A stretch of 64,000 nt of DNA from CAVQWT01 sp963810815 (lineage in GTDB: Bacteria > Pseudomonadota > Gammaproteobacteria > Burkholderiales > Casimicrobiaceae), in assembly GCA_963810815.1 (NCBI GenBank), contig CAWEPB010000002.1, positions 197,720 to 261,719 of the forward strand. Reading direction: 5' to 3'. How positions within the stretch are numbered: position 1 is the stretch's first letter; each line of letters opens with the position of its first letter. The translations under genes and the position numbers were made by a program. Shown piece after piece: positions 29,400 to 39,700 of the stretch. The notes under the pieces were generated by a model. It worked only from the letters and a program-made list of their open reading frames with translations. It made no database searches and was not told where the DNA came from.

Positions 29400-30605
29400 A
29401 TGCTGGCCGCCGCGCGGGCCGCCGACGACGCTCCCGCGGCGCCGGTGCGCGACTTCCCGCCGGGCCGCGCGCTGCTCCTGACCGGGCTGGCGTTCGCCGC
29501 GTGCCTCGCCGCGTACATCGTGGCGACGGTGCCCGGCCGGTGGTTCCCGTCGGCGACGCCGGTGGCGATGGGCGCGCGCGACCTCACGCTCGCCCGCGGA
29601 ACGGGTTCGATCGTCGGCGACGAACTGGTCATTGCCGCCACCGATCCGTCGGGGACCGCGGTGATTTCCGCCAACACGAACTTCCGCTCGATCGACTATC
29701 CGGTCGTCAGCTGGGCCGCGATCGACCTTCCCGAGATCACCGAGGTGCGCTTCCTCTGGCGCTCCGATTACGCGCCGGACCGCCTCAACTCGGTCCCGGT
29801 CACGATCGCCTCCGGCCGGCCGCTGCCGGTCGCGCTGGCGAGCCATCCGGCGTGGGTGGGCAGGATCGCCGGCGTCGGGCTGGCCATCCGCGGACCGCTG
29901 ACGCAGCCGGCGCGGGTGCGCGGGATGGTGGCCAAGCCGATGGGCGCGTTCGAGCTCGCCGGCGACCGCGCGCGCGAGTGGTTCGCGTTCGAAGGCTGGA
30001 GCGGCACGTCGATCAACGCCGTCACGGGCGGCGCGGACCTGCAGGACCTGCCGCTGCCGCTCCTGCTGGTGGTCGCGGGCATCGTGGGCGTCGGGGCTTG
30101 GCTGCTGCTCGCCCGGCGCGGCGAGCGCGCGGCCGCGCTCCCGGTCGCCATCGCGCTGGTCTTCGTCGCCTCGTGGGCGGTGCTCGACGCGCGCTGGGCC
30201 TGGAACCTCGGGCGGCAGGTCGGCGAGACCGGCGCGCAGTACGGCGCCAGGGACGCGCGCGAGCGTCGCCTCGCGGCGGAGGACGGCCCGCTGTACGCGT
30301 TCATCGAGCGGGTCAACGCCAAGCTGCCGGCGCCGCCGGCAAGGGTGTTCATGTTCGCCGACGCGCACTATTTTCGCGGCCGCGGCGCCTACCACCTCTA
30401 TCCGCACAACGTCTTCTTCGAGCCGTACCGGAACACGCTGCCCGCCACCTCGCTGCTGCGGCCCGGCGATTACGTCGTCGTCTGGCAGCGCCGCGGCGTC
30501 CAGTACGATGCGGCGGCGCGCAAGCTGCGCTGGGACGGCCAGGAGCCGCTGACCGCCGACGCGCTGCTGGTCGAACCCGGCGGCGCCCTGTTCGTCATCC
30601 GCTGA
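29400..30605 (+). CDS. Hypothetical membrane protein of the polysaccharide locus
   Basis: A 401-residue protein that I do not recognise. It has a TM segment at about residues 25-43, a 150-residue beta-rich probable periplasmic domain, a second pair of TM helices around 222-265, and a C-terminal soluble domain with Tyr/Phe-rich sequence (HYFRGRGAYHLYPHNVFFEPYRN). Its position between the priming transferase and a GT-C-like membrane protein suggests a role in glycan assembly. ATG at 29400 is the first start after the previous stop; no strong ribosome site. The next gene begins after one base. Confidence 0.6.
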   Translation: MLAAARAADDAPAAPVRDFPPGRALLLTGLAFAACLAAYIVATVPGRWFPSATPVAMGARDLTLARGTGSIVGDELVIAATDPSGTAVISANTNFRSIDYPVVSWAAIDLPEITEVRFLWRSDYAPDRLNSVPVTIASGRPLPVALASHPAWVGRIAGVGLAIRGPLTQPARVRGMVAKPMGAFELAGDRAREWFAFEGWSGTSINAVTGGADLQDLPLPLLLVVAGIVGVGAWLLLARRGERAAALPVAIALVFVASWAVLDARWAWNLGRQVGETGAQYGARDARERRLAAEDGPLYAFIERVNAKLPAPPARVFMFADAHYFRGRGAYHLYPHNVFFEPYRNTLPATSLLRPGDYVVVWQRRGVQYDAAARKLRWDGQEPLTADALLVEPGGALFVIR

Positions 30606-30606
30606 C

Positions 30607-32157
30607 ATGGACCTGCCGATCGTCGTTGCCGCGCTGCTGCTGCCCTGGATGCTCGGGGCCTCGATCGTCGCTGCGCTGCGCGACCCGGCGCGCGCTCCGG
30701 AGGCGCCGGGTGAATTCGCCTGGCTCGCCGGCGCGGGCTGGTTCGTCGGCGCATTCGTGCTGACGCTGTGGATGCGCGCGCTGGCGCTCGCCGGCCTGCG
30801 CTTCGGCCTTGCCGCGGTCGCCCTGCCGCTGGTCGCGCTGGCGCTCGCGCTGCTGCTCGTCGCGTGGCGGCGCGGCGGCCGGCGCCTCGTCGCCGCCAAG
30901 CTGGCGGCGCTGTCGGCCCTCGTCCGGAGCCCCGGGCTCGCCGGCGCCGCGCGGGTCGCGTGGTGGGCGGCGATCGCCTGGCTGGCGCTACGCTTCGCGC
31001 TGCTCGCCCTCGAGATCACCTGGCGGCCGCTGTACCCCTGGGACGCGTGGATCCAGTGGGCGACCAAGGCGCGCGTCTGGTACGAATACGGCACGCTGGT
31101 GCCGTTCGGCCGCGCCGGCGAATGGTTCGCCGCCGGCGGCAAGCTGTTCTTCGACGCTTCTCCGGAGTACCCACCGACGGTGCCGCTGTGGCAGGTGTGG
31201 ATGAGCCTTGCGCTCGGCCGCTTCGACGACGCCCTGATGAATGCGCCGTGGTGGATGACGGCGGTGATGCTGACGGTCGCCACCTACGGCGCGGTGCGCC
31301 GCCTCGGCCACCCGGCGCTGACCGCGCTTGCCGCCGCGGCGCTGGTCGCGACGCTCCCGCTCGCCAACGTGCACGTCGCGCTCGCCGGCTACGCCGACCT
31401 GCCGCTGGCGGCGTACTACACCGTCGGCGTGCTGGCGTTCGTCCACTGGGCCACCGGGAGCACCGCCGCCGGCGCCGAGGGCACCGGGCGCGCGCGCGAC
31501 TGGCGCGACGCCGCGCTCGCGCTGCTGCTCTTCCTCGCCTGCACGCAGATCAAGAATCCCGGTCTCGCCTGGGCGTTGACCGTGGTGCCCGGACTCGCCG
31601 TCGCGCTGTCGCCGCGCCACGGGTTGAAGCTCGCCGCGGCCGGATTCGTGGTCGCCGTCGTCGCGCTGGCCTTGCTGGCGCAGACGCACCCCGTCGTCTT
31701 CCACTACCGGCTCCATCTCGACTTCGAGCCCGACTGGGGCGCGCTGGGCCAGAGCTATTTCCTGCTCGGCAACTGGAATCTGCTCTGGTACGGCGCCATC
31801 CTGGCGCTGGCGCTCGGTTGGCGGCAGCTGCTGTCGCCGGCGCTGGCGGCGTACACGGTGACGATGGCGGCGGGACTGCTGTTCCTGTTCGTCGTGTTCG
31901 GGTTCACCAACGCCCGCGCGTGGGTGACCGACCAGACGACGGTCAACCGCGCGACGCTGCACTTCGCGCCGCTGGTCGCGATCTGGGTGGTGCTGGTGTT
32001 CAGCGCGTTCGCCGCGCGCTGGCGCGCAACGCACCCCGCACGAAACGCGGGCGGCGGCGCGCCCGCGGTCGCAGCGGCGGTCCCGGTCGCAGCGGCGGTC
32101 GGCGCGGCCACGGCGGCGGCTCCCGACGTCACGGCGTCGACGCCCGCCGCGGGCTGA
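30607..32157 (+). CDS. Polytopic membrane protein, possible GT-C-type glycosyltransferase
   Basis: A 516-residue protein with about 11-12 hydrophobic segments. The conserved-looking loop RPLYPWDAWIQWATKARVW near residue 140 and acidic residues after the first helices resemble GT-C fold transferases that use polyprenyl-linked sugars, but I cannot place it in a named family. The C terminus is a low-complexity Ala/Pro/Val tail of 45 residues. It directly follows the preceding membrane-protein gene, and 29 bp separate it from the fusion glycosyltransferase gene downstream. Confident as a gene, weak on function. Confidence 0.65.
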   Translation: MDLPIVVAALLLPWMLGASIVAALRDPARAPEAPGEFAWLAGAGWFVGAFVLTLWMRALALAGLRFGLAAVALPLVALALALLLVAWRRGGRRLVAAKLAALSALVRSPGLAGAARVAWWAAIAWLALRFALLALEITWRPLYPWDAWIQWATKARVWYEYGTLVPFGRAGEWFAAGGKLFFDASPEYPPTVPLWQVWMSLALGRFDDALMNAPWWMTAVMLTVATYGAVRRLGHPALTALAAAALVATLPLANVHVALAGYADLPLAAYYTVGVLAFVHWATGSTAAGAEGTGRARDWRDAALALLLFLACTQIKNPGLAWALTVVPGLAVALSPRHGLKLAAAGFVVAVVALALLAQTHPVVFHYRLHLDFEPDWGALGQSYFLLGNWNLLWYGAILALALGWRQLLSPALAAYTVTMAAGLLFLFVVFGFTNARAWVTDQTTVNRATLHFAPLVAIWVVLVFSAFAARWRATHPARNAGGGAPAVAAAVPVAAAVGAATAAAPDVTASTPAAG

Positions 32158-32186
32158 GCCGGCGCGAGACCGGCCGGGCGCCCGCC

Positions 32187-34586
32187 ATGCTCGAACTTCC
32201 CGGCGTCACGCTGGTCTGCGTCGACACCGCCAACCACGCGCTGGCGCTGCGGGCGATCGCGCGATCCACCACCGGTGTGCGCTTCGCGCGGGTGGCCTTC
32301 TGCACCGACGGCCTGCCCGCGGGGCTGATCGCGCCGCCGGGGGTCGAGCTGGTCCGCATACCTCCGCTCGCGTCCCGCGATGCGTACTCGCGGTTCATGC
32401 TGAAGGAGCTTGCCGCGCAGGTCACGACGTCGCACGCGCTGGTGATCCAGTGGGACGGCTACGTCGTCAATCCCGACGCCTGGGATCCGGCGTTCCTCGG
32501 CTGCGACTACCTCGGCGCCAGGTGGTCCTGGCACGACGACGGGATGCGCGTGGGCAACGGCGGCTTCTCGCTGCGCTCGAAGCGCCTGCTCGACGCGCTG
32601 GCCGACCCGCGCATCGAACTGGTCGACGCGGAGGACACGACCATCTGCCGCACGTTCCGGCCGCTGCTCGAGCGCGAGCACGGCGTCGTCTTCGGCAGCG
32701 AGGCGCTGGCCGACCGGTTCTCATATGAGGCGGCGTACCCGATCGGCCGGCCGTTCGGCTTTCATGGCCTGTTCAACTTCTGCCGTGTCGTGCCGCCGGG
32801 CGAACTGGCGCTGCTGGCGCCCGCGTTCTCCGACGCCATCGCCCGCTCGCCGCAGGCCGTCGCGCTGCTCAGGAACTGCCTCGCGCTCGGCCAGTGGCCC
32901 GCCGCCGCCGCGCTGGCCCGGCGCATCGTCGCGGCCCGTCCCGACGACCCCGAGGCGCTGGCGCTTGCCGCCGTCGCCGAGCGCAACGCCGCCGCGCCGC
33001 CGACCGCGGGGCGCAACGATCCCTGCCCCTGCGGCAGCGGGAAGAAGTTCAAGCATTGCCACGGGACGCTCGGCGTCGCCCGGTCGGATGCGTCCCCGGC
33101 AACCAGCGCTGCCGCCGACGCTGCCGGCGGCAGCGCCGCCGCGAGCGGGTCCGCGCCGCCCGTGTCGGCACCCCTCCCGCCGCCGCCCGCGTCCCCGCCT
33201 TCAGCCGATGCGCTCGCCCGCGCCGGCGTCGACGCACACCGCCGCGGCGATCTCGCCGCCGCCGAGCTCGACTACCGGGCGGCGCTCGCCGTCGCGCCCG
33301 GTCATCCGCTCGCCACGCACTACCTCGGCGTGGTCGAGTACCAGCGGGGGCGCCTCGACGCCGCGCTGCCGCTGCTCGAACGCGCCGTTGCGGCGCTGCC
33401 GGGCGAGCCCGAGTTCCACAACAACCTGGGATTGGCGCTGGCCGCCGCCGACCGCGTCGACGAGGCAATCGCCGCCTACCGGCGCGCGCTGGACCTCAAG
33501 CCCGACCACGCGGTCGCCTGGAACAACCTCGGCCTCGCGCTGCAGGCCGACAACCGGCTCGAAGACGCGATCGCGGCGTTCGGAGAAGCGCGTCGCCGCG
33601 CGCCCGCGTTCACCGAGGCGCGGTGGAATCTCGCGCTGGCGCTGCTGGCCTCCGGTCGCTTCGACGAAGGCTGGCGCGACTACGACGCCCGGCTGGAACT
33701 GCCGCAGCTCGGCGCGCTGCCGCAGCGCCCGCCGTCGCCGCGCTGGGACGGCGTGCCTCGCGCCGGCACGACGCTGCTGCTGATCGCCGAGCAGGGACTG
33801 GGCGACGCGATCCAGTTCGTCCGCTTCGCCGCGCCACTCGCGGCCGCGGGCCTCGACGTCGTCGTGCGCGCACCGCCGCCGCTGGTGTCGCTGTTCGCGC
33901 GCGTGCCGGGCGTCCGCGCGGCGGTGGCCAGCGACGCGCCGTGGCCCGCCCACGACGTGCACCTGCCGCTGCTGTCGGTCGCGGGCGCGCTGGGCGTCAC
34001 CGGCGCGACGATTCCCGGCGACGTGCCTTACCTCCGCGTCGATCCGGCGCGACGGGCCGAGGCGGTCGCGACGATCGCGGCGCGCGACGCGAACAGCGCG
34101 ACGGCGGTTCCTGGAACGGCGCGGCGGTTGAACGTCGGCCTCGCCTGGGCCGGAAATCCGCGCAACGTCAACGATCGCCGGCGGTCGATCGACGCCGCGC
34201 GTCTGGCGCCGCTGCTCGACCTCCCGGGGATCGCCTGGTACTCGCTGCAGCGCGACATCGACGAGGGCGCGATGCGCGATCTGCCGGCCGCGGCGTCGCT
34301 GTCGCGGCTGCCGCTGCGCAACGACTTCGAGGGGATGGCGGCACTCGTCTCCGGGCTCGACCTCGTGGTCAGCGTCGACACCAGCATCGCGCATCTTGCC
34401 GGTGCGCTTGCGCGGCCGACCTGGGTGCTGCTGCCCTACGCGTTCGACTGGCGCTGGCAGCAGGGCCGAGCCGACAGTCCCTGGTACCCGACGCTGCGCC
34501 TCTTCCGGCAGCCGACCCGCGGCGACTGGGACGGCGTCGTCGCGGCGGTGCGTGACGCACTGGTGTCATTGGCCGCCGCACGCTGA
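32187..34586 (+). CDS. Multidomain DUF5672 / SEC-C / TPR / GT9-like protein
   Basis: A 799-residue cytoplasmic protein with an unusual order of domains. Residues about 1-215 look like DUF5672, a glycosyltransferase-like domain (VIQWDGYVVNPDAWDPAFL, GNGGFSLRSKRLL). A SEC-C zinc motif lies at 280-293 (CPCGSGKKFKHCHG). A Pro/Ala/Ser linker follows, then three to four TPRs at about 345-480, and a C-terminal GT9-like region (LLIAEQGLGDAIQFVRF at about 530 and SVDTSIAHLAGALARPTW near 730). TPR-GT9-like C termini are common in bacterial glycan loci. Addition of DUF5672 and SEC-C is rare in my experience. It ends the plus-strand half and converges with the GT41 gene, 18 bp away. Confidence 0.85.
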   Translation: MLELPGVTLVCVDTANHALALRAIARSTTGVRFARVAFCTDGLPAGLIAPPGVELVRIPPLASRDAYSRFMLKELAAQVTTSHALVIQWDGYVVNPDAWDPAFLGCDYLGARWSWHDDGMRVGNGGFSLRSKRLLDALADPRIELVDAEDTTICRTFRPLLEREHGVVFGSEALADRFSYEAAYPIGRPFGFHGLFNFCRVVPPGELALLAPAFSDAIARSPQAVALLRNCLALGQWPAAAALARRIVAARPDDPEALALAAVAERNAAAPPTAGRNDPCPCGSGKKFKHCHGTLGVARSDASPATSAAADAAGGSAAASGSAPPVSAPLPPPPASPPSADALARAGVDAHRRGDLAAAELDYRAALAVAPGHPLATHYLGVVEYQRGRLDAALPLLERAVAALPGEPEFHNNLGLALAAADRVDEAIAAYRRALDLKPDHAVAWNNLGLALQADNRLEDAIAAFGEARRRAPAFTEARWNLALALLASGRFDEGWRDYDARLELPQLGALPQRPPSPRWDGVPRAGTTLLLIAEQGLGDAIQFVRFAAPLAAAGLDVVVRAPPPLVSLFARVPGVRAAVASDAPWPAHDVHLPLLSVAGALGVTGATIPGDVPYLRVDPARRAEAVATIAARDANSATAVPGTARRLNVGLAWAGNPRNVNDRRRSIDAARLAPLLDLPGIAWYSLQRDIDEGAMRDLPAAASLSRLPLRNDFEGMAALVSGLDLVVSVDTSIAHLAGALARPTWVLLPYAFDWRWQQGRADSPWYPTLRLFRQPTRGDWDGVVAAVRDALVSLAAAR

Positions 34587-34604
34587 AAGGCGCGCGACCG
34601 GCGT

Positions 34605-36743
34605 TCAGCCCCCGCGTGCCAGCGCCTCCAGGACGCCGGCCAGCGCCGCCGTCGGCGCCGGATCGTCGAACACGCTCGCGGCACCGGTGGCGAGCCCCAT
34701 TCGCCGCGCCTCGCGGAATTCGACGTCCGTCGCCAGCCGCGCGGCGAGCACGACGTACGCGTCGTCGTCGGCCGCGACGAGTTCCGTGGCGCCGGCGAGT
34801 TCCAGCATCGCGGCGCTCTGGCGGCCGCGCATGAAGCGCCCCCGCTGCGTGACGACCGGGAGCGCGGCGGCGATGGCGTCGAGGCTGGTGTTGCCCCCCG
34901 ACCAGCGCAACGTGTCGAGCATCGCGTCGCACGCGGCGTTGATGCGTAGGAACTCCGGATGGCTGCACTGCGGCCGCACGATGAGCCGGTCGTCGAGGGC
35001 AACGCGCTCGCGGGCGCAGGCGGCGGCGAAGCGCGCGCGCCATTTCGCCGTCAGCGCCGGATGCCGCCCCTCGAATACGATGAGCTTCGCGGCGGGCGCG
35101 GCAGCCAGGACTCGCGCGAACAGCGCGTCGTTGTCGGGGTGGATCTTGAACAGCGACTGGGGGCACAGGAACAGCGGCGCGTCCGGTGGCAGGCCCAGCG
35201 CGGCGCGTGCGGCCGCCGGCGTCGCGTCGGCCGGCACCGCCGGCCGCGCGTAGGAGGTGCCGATGCCCGGCAGCGGCCACAGCGCCTCGGTGTAGTGCGC
35301 GGCGGCGCCGTCGGGCTCCATGGCGCCGCAGCTGAGGTACGCGTCGATGGTCGCGTGACCGGTCGTCACCGGATGGCCCCAGGCGCAGGCCTGCACCGGG
35401 GCCAGCTTCAGGGCCGCCAGCGCGAAAGTCGTCGCGTCCATCCCCAGCTCGGGGAAGACCAGCAGGTCGAGGGCGTCGGCACGGATCGCCGGCGCGACCG
35501 CCGATGGCGCCAATCCGGCGCCTTCGAAGCGGCGGAAGCGGTCGACGCGCGCGGCGAGCGCCTCGGCGAACGGGTTGGTGCCGACGCGCAGGTGATAGAC
35601 GAACACCTCGAAGCGCGTGCGGTCGAGCCCCTCGATCCAGCGCCGGAAGTACATGCCGACGGTGCCTTCGCTGAAGAACGACGAGGCGAAGCCGACTCGC
35701 AGCCGGCGGCCGCCCGCGTAGGCGCGCGGCGGCGCGACCCGCCACTCCGGCGCGACGGTGTCGATCGCCGCAGCGACGGCGCCGGCGTAGCCCGCCTGCA
35801 ACTCGCGGTCGTCCTCGCCCTGGTACGCGAGCAGGAAATTCGACCAGCGCAGGTCGTCGATGACGTCGGCGAAGCCGCGCCCGCGCGCGAGTTCCGGCAG
35901 CGTGCCCGCCAGCCGGTCGACCCCCGCCGCGTAGGTCGCGCGCGCGTCGGCGGCATGCTGCGCGCTGTCGTAGACCATCGGCAGCGTCAGCGCCTCGCCC
36001 AGCGCGGCGCGAAGCGACGACGGTCGCCGGAGGCGGGCCTGCCCGTAGGCCCCGCGCGCGCGCGGAAGCTCGTCGCGCTCGGCGAGGCAGCCCGCCAGCT
36101 GCAGCAACGGCGCGGCGTCGCGCGGGTCGAGCTCCGCGGCCCGCGCGTACAGCGTCGCGGCCTGGTCGACGTCGCCGCGGGTCCGCAGCACGGCGGCGAG
36201 ACCGGTCAAGGCGGAGCGGTGGTCGGGCTTCGCGGCCAACGCGCGCCGGAACGCGGCTTCGGCGGCGGAGTCGTCGCCCTGCTCGCGCGCGATCGCCGCG
36301 AGGTTGGTCCACGCCAGCGCGTAGCTCGGGTCGACGGCTACGGCGCGCTGGAACGCCGCCTGGGCCTCGCCACCGCGCCCGTCGTCGCGCAGCGCGTTGC
36401 CGAGGTTGTTCCACGCGCGGGCGTAGGCGGGGTCGAGTTCGACGGCGCGCCGGAACGCGGCGATCGCGCTGCCGCGGTCGCCGGTGTCGGCCAGCGCGAT
36501 GCCCAGCGCGTTGTGCGGCCTGGGCTCGCGCGGCTCGAGCGCGATGGCCCCGCGCAGGTCGGCGATCGCGGCCGCGAGGTTGCGCAGGCCCTGCTGCGCC
36601 TCGGCGCGCAGCAGCAGCGCCACGCGGCGGTCGGCCATCGCCAGCGCCGGCGACGCCAGCAGCACGTCGAGCAGCGCGCGCGCGGCATCGTGGCGACGCT
36701 GCAGGATCAGGCCGTCGGCCTCGGCGAGGCGCGGATCGGCCAT
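34605..36743 (-). CDS. TPR-GT41 protein (O-GlcNAc transferase/SPINDLY-like)
   Basis: A 712-residue cytoplasmic protein. Residues 1-250 hold about six TPRs (RPHNALGIALADTGDRGSAI, ARAWNNLGNALRDDG). The C-terminal half has GT41 sequence: LRVGFASSFFSEGTVGMYFRR, PVQACAWGHPVTTGHATIDAYLS, LFKIHPDNDALFARVL and LDTLRWSGGNTSLDAIAAALPVVTQRG. In eukaryotes such enzymes put GlcNAc or fucose on Ser/Thr; bacterial ones glycosylate flagellins or surface proteins, or have unknown substrates. The ATG at 36743 overlaps the TGA of the longer GT41 gene upstream (ATGA), so both are co-translated. Confidence 0.9.
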   Translation of the reverse strand: MADPRLAEADGLILQRRHDAARALLDVLLASPALAMADRRVALLLRAEAQQGLRNLAAAIADLRGAIALEPREPRPHNALGIALADTGDRGSAIAAFRRAVELDPAYARAWNNLGNALRDDGRGGEAQAAFQRAVAVDPSYALAWTNLAAIAREQGDDSAAEAAFRRALAAKPDHRSALTGLAAVLRTRGDVDQAATLYARAAELDPRDAAPLLQLAGCLAERDELPRARGAYGQARLRRPSSLRAALGEALTLPMVYDSAQHAADARATYAAGVDRLAGTLPELARGRGFADVIDDLRWSNFLLAYQGEDDRELQAGYAGAVAAAIDTVAPEWRVAPPRAYAGGRRLRVGFASSFFSEGTVGMYFRRWIEGLDRTRFEVFVYHLRVGTNPFAEALAARVDRFRRFEGAGLAPSAVAPAIRADALDLLVFPELGMDATTFALAALKLAPVQACAWGHPVTTGHATIDAYLSCGAMEPDGAAAHYTEALWPLPGIGTSYARPAVPADATPAAARAALGLPPDAPLFLCPQSLFKIHPDNDALFARVLAAAPAAKLIVFEGRHPALTAKWRARFAAACARERVALDDRLIVRPQCSHPEFLRINAACDAMLDTLRWSGGNTSLDAIAAALPVVTQRGRFMRGRQSAAMLELAGATELVAADDDAYVVLAARLATDVEFREARRMGLATGAASVFDDPAPTAALAGVLEALARGG

Positions 36744-39700
36744 CAGGCGGCCCCGTCCTCCGGTGCGGCGGGGAACGCGGCCGTGGCGGCGAGCGCGTCG
36801 ATCTCGGCGGCATCGAAGCCGTGGTCGATCAGCACGCCCGGCGCGCGCGCGGCGAGCGCGACGACGTACGCGCGCTCCAGCGCCCGGGTGTGCGCCGGCA
36901 GGTCGACCAGCGGCGAGGCCGCGATGCCCGCGCGGATCGCCGCGACGACGCCGGCGCGGAACGCCGCGTCCCCGGCGAGCCGCGCGACGATGTCGACGTA
37001 CTCGCGGCCGCTCTGCGCGACGGTCCCGGTGACACCGGCGTGGGCGAGGATCGTGTACGCGCTGCGCTCGCCGTGGCGGCGGCCCAGCAACGTGACGACC
37101 GGCACGCCGGCCTGCAGCGGCTCGAACACGCCGTTGACGTTGCCGAAGGGCATCGGGTCGAGCACCGCGTCGACGACGGCGTAGCGGGCGAGATTGTTCA
37201 CGGCGTCGCGCGCCGCGGGCAGGAACACGATGCGGTCCAGGGGGAGGCCGGCCGCGCGGGCGAGCCGCTCGTAGCTCGCCCTGAGTGCGGGCTCGAGCGG
37301 TGAGAATGCGAGCCAGGCGCGCGGAATGCGCTCCAGCACGTCGCGCCACAGCTTGAGGCAGCGCCGCGACAGCTTCAGCGGGGTGACGAAGGCCGCCAGC
37401 ACGAACGCGTCGGCGGGCAGGCCCAGCGCTTCGCGCGTCGGTGCGACGGCCGGCGGCGCCGCCGCGATCCGGTCGAACGGGTAGACGCAGGCGTCCATCG
37501 GCAGCAGCGTCTCCAGTTGGTCGGCCTGGTTTCCCGGCACGTCGGCGCGGCGGTCGGTCAGCTTGAAGTCGACGGCGGAAAGACCCACGCAGCCGGCGCT
37601 GGCGACGTGCGTGATCTGCACCCGCGCGGGCTTCCTCGCCAGGATGCCGGGCTTCGCGCCGCGCGTGTGGGTGCAGAGGTCGACCAGGACGTCGAGGTCG
37701 TCGGCGGCGATCAGCTTCGCCGCCGCCGTCTCGTCGAGATGGCCGACCCGCTCGAAGCGGTCGGCGACGCCGCGGAACTTCGCCGTCCACTCGTCGTCCG
37801 CCTCGGACAGCGCGTAGAAATGCAGCGCGAAACGGTCGCGGTCGTGCCCGGCGATGGCCGCCCACATCATCCGGCCCATCACGTGGTCGCGCAGGTCGGC
37901 GGAGAGGTAGCCGATGCGCAGCTTGCCCGGTCGGCGCGACGACGGCCGCGGCAGCGGCCCGCCGTAGACGTGCGTCGCCGCGGTGTCGTAGGTGCGGGCG
38001 AAGCGGCCGATCACCGTCGGCTCGATGTCGAAGAACAGCAGCAGGTAGAGGAGCTCCTCCAGCGTGTCGACGAGCTCGACGTCGTCGCGCGCGCGGTAGC
38101 GTTCCCCGCGCAGTCCTTCCAGCAGCTTCTCGACGCCGGCCAGATCGCCGGCAAGCTGCAGCGCCTCGAGTCCCTGCGCGGCCGCGGCCAGCGAATCCGG
38201 GCAGGCGGCCGCGAACGCGCGCCAGGCGGCAACGTAGTCGTCGATGCGCCCGGCCGCGCGCATCGTCTCGCCCAGGTTCTTGTGCGCCCGCGCGTGCCGC
38301 GGGTCCGCGGCCAGCACCGCGCGAAATGCCTGGGCCGCGGCGTCGGTCGCCCCCTGCTCCTGGAACAGCACGCCGAGGTTGTAGTCGGCGGCGACGAGGC
38401 CCGGCGCGAAGGTCAGCGCGCGCTGGTATGCGCGTGCGGCGCCGGCGCGGTCGCGCGACAGCTGCAGCGCGACGCCGTGGTTGTAGTGCGTCTCGCCGTC
38501 GGTGGGATCGAGCATCAGCGCGCGCTCGAACGCGGCGACGGCGGCGGCCCCGTCGCTGGCGGCGAGCTGCGCCATGCCTGCTGCGCGCAGCAGGGCGACG
38601 TCCTGCGCGAGGCGCGCGGGCGGCACCGCCGCGACCAGCGCCAGCGCCGCCGGGGCGTCGCCCGCGTCGACGGCCGCGCGGATCGCCGCGGCGCGCGCGT
38701 CGCTCCAGTCCGGCGCCCGGGCGAGTGCCGCTTCGAAGCGCGCGCGGGCGCCCTCCGCGTCGCCGGCGTCGCGCTGCGCGACGGCCGCGAGATAGAGCGC
38801 CGGCGCGGCCTCGGGCTGCGCCGCCAGCACGCGCTCGTAGCCGGCAACGGCGGCCGCGGCATCGCCGGCGCGATGCGCTTCGACGGCGGCATCCATCGCC
38901 GTTGCCAGCGCGCGCGCGTCGAGCGTCGCCGCCGCCGGCAGCGCGGCGCGACGGCGCCCGACGTCGGCGACGAGCGTGGCGAGGTCGGGCCAGGCGACGT
39001 CGATCAGCCCGGCGGCCGGCGACGACGGTGGCGAGCCGGTTGGCGACGCGGGCAGCGGAAGGGGCGACGGCAGCGTCCCCAGCGTGCCGGTGACGCGCGC
39101 CGGCCGCGCCGCGAGCAGCGGGCCGACTGCCGCTTCGAGGCCGGCGAGATCGATCAGCAGGTCGGCGTCGATCGCCGCGAGCATCCTGGCTTCGTCGAGC
39201 CCGGGTGTCGCCGGCAGCGGCAGCACCGCCCAGCCGCCGAGACCGAGCGCCGCCGCCGCGGCGGCGGCGTCGCCACCGCAATCGACGTAGGTTCCCGCCA
39301 GCGTTCCCGGCGGCAGCGCGGCGAGTGCCCGCACGGCATCCTGAGCCGCGGGACCGGGAGCGGCCGGCGCGAGCACGATGACCCGCAATGCAGCGCCGGC
39401 CGTCCGGTGCGGCCAGACCAGCGGCACCGGCGAGGCGAACGCAGCGGCACAAAGCGCGGCGTAGTGCGCCGCCAGCGAGGCCACCGTCGGCGCGACGCGC
39501 GCGAGCCGCCGCAGCGCGTCGTGATCGCCCGGTGCGTAACCGCGTGCCGCCGCCTGCTCGACGATCGCCGTCCGCGCCGCCGCCGCGGTCCCCGCGGATT
39601 CCGCCGCCAGCGCCAGCAGCAGCGGCGCCGTCGTCTTGGCGATCTCCGGCGCGGCGAGACGCGGCGCCAGCGCGGCGAGCAGTGCGTCGGTGCCCGGCGT

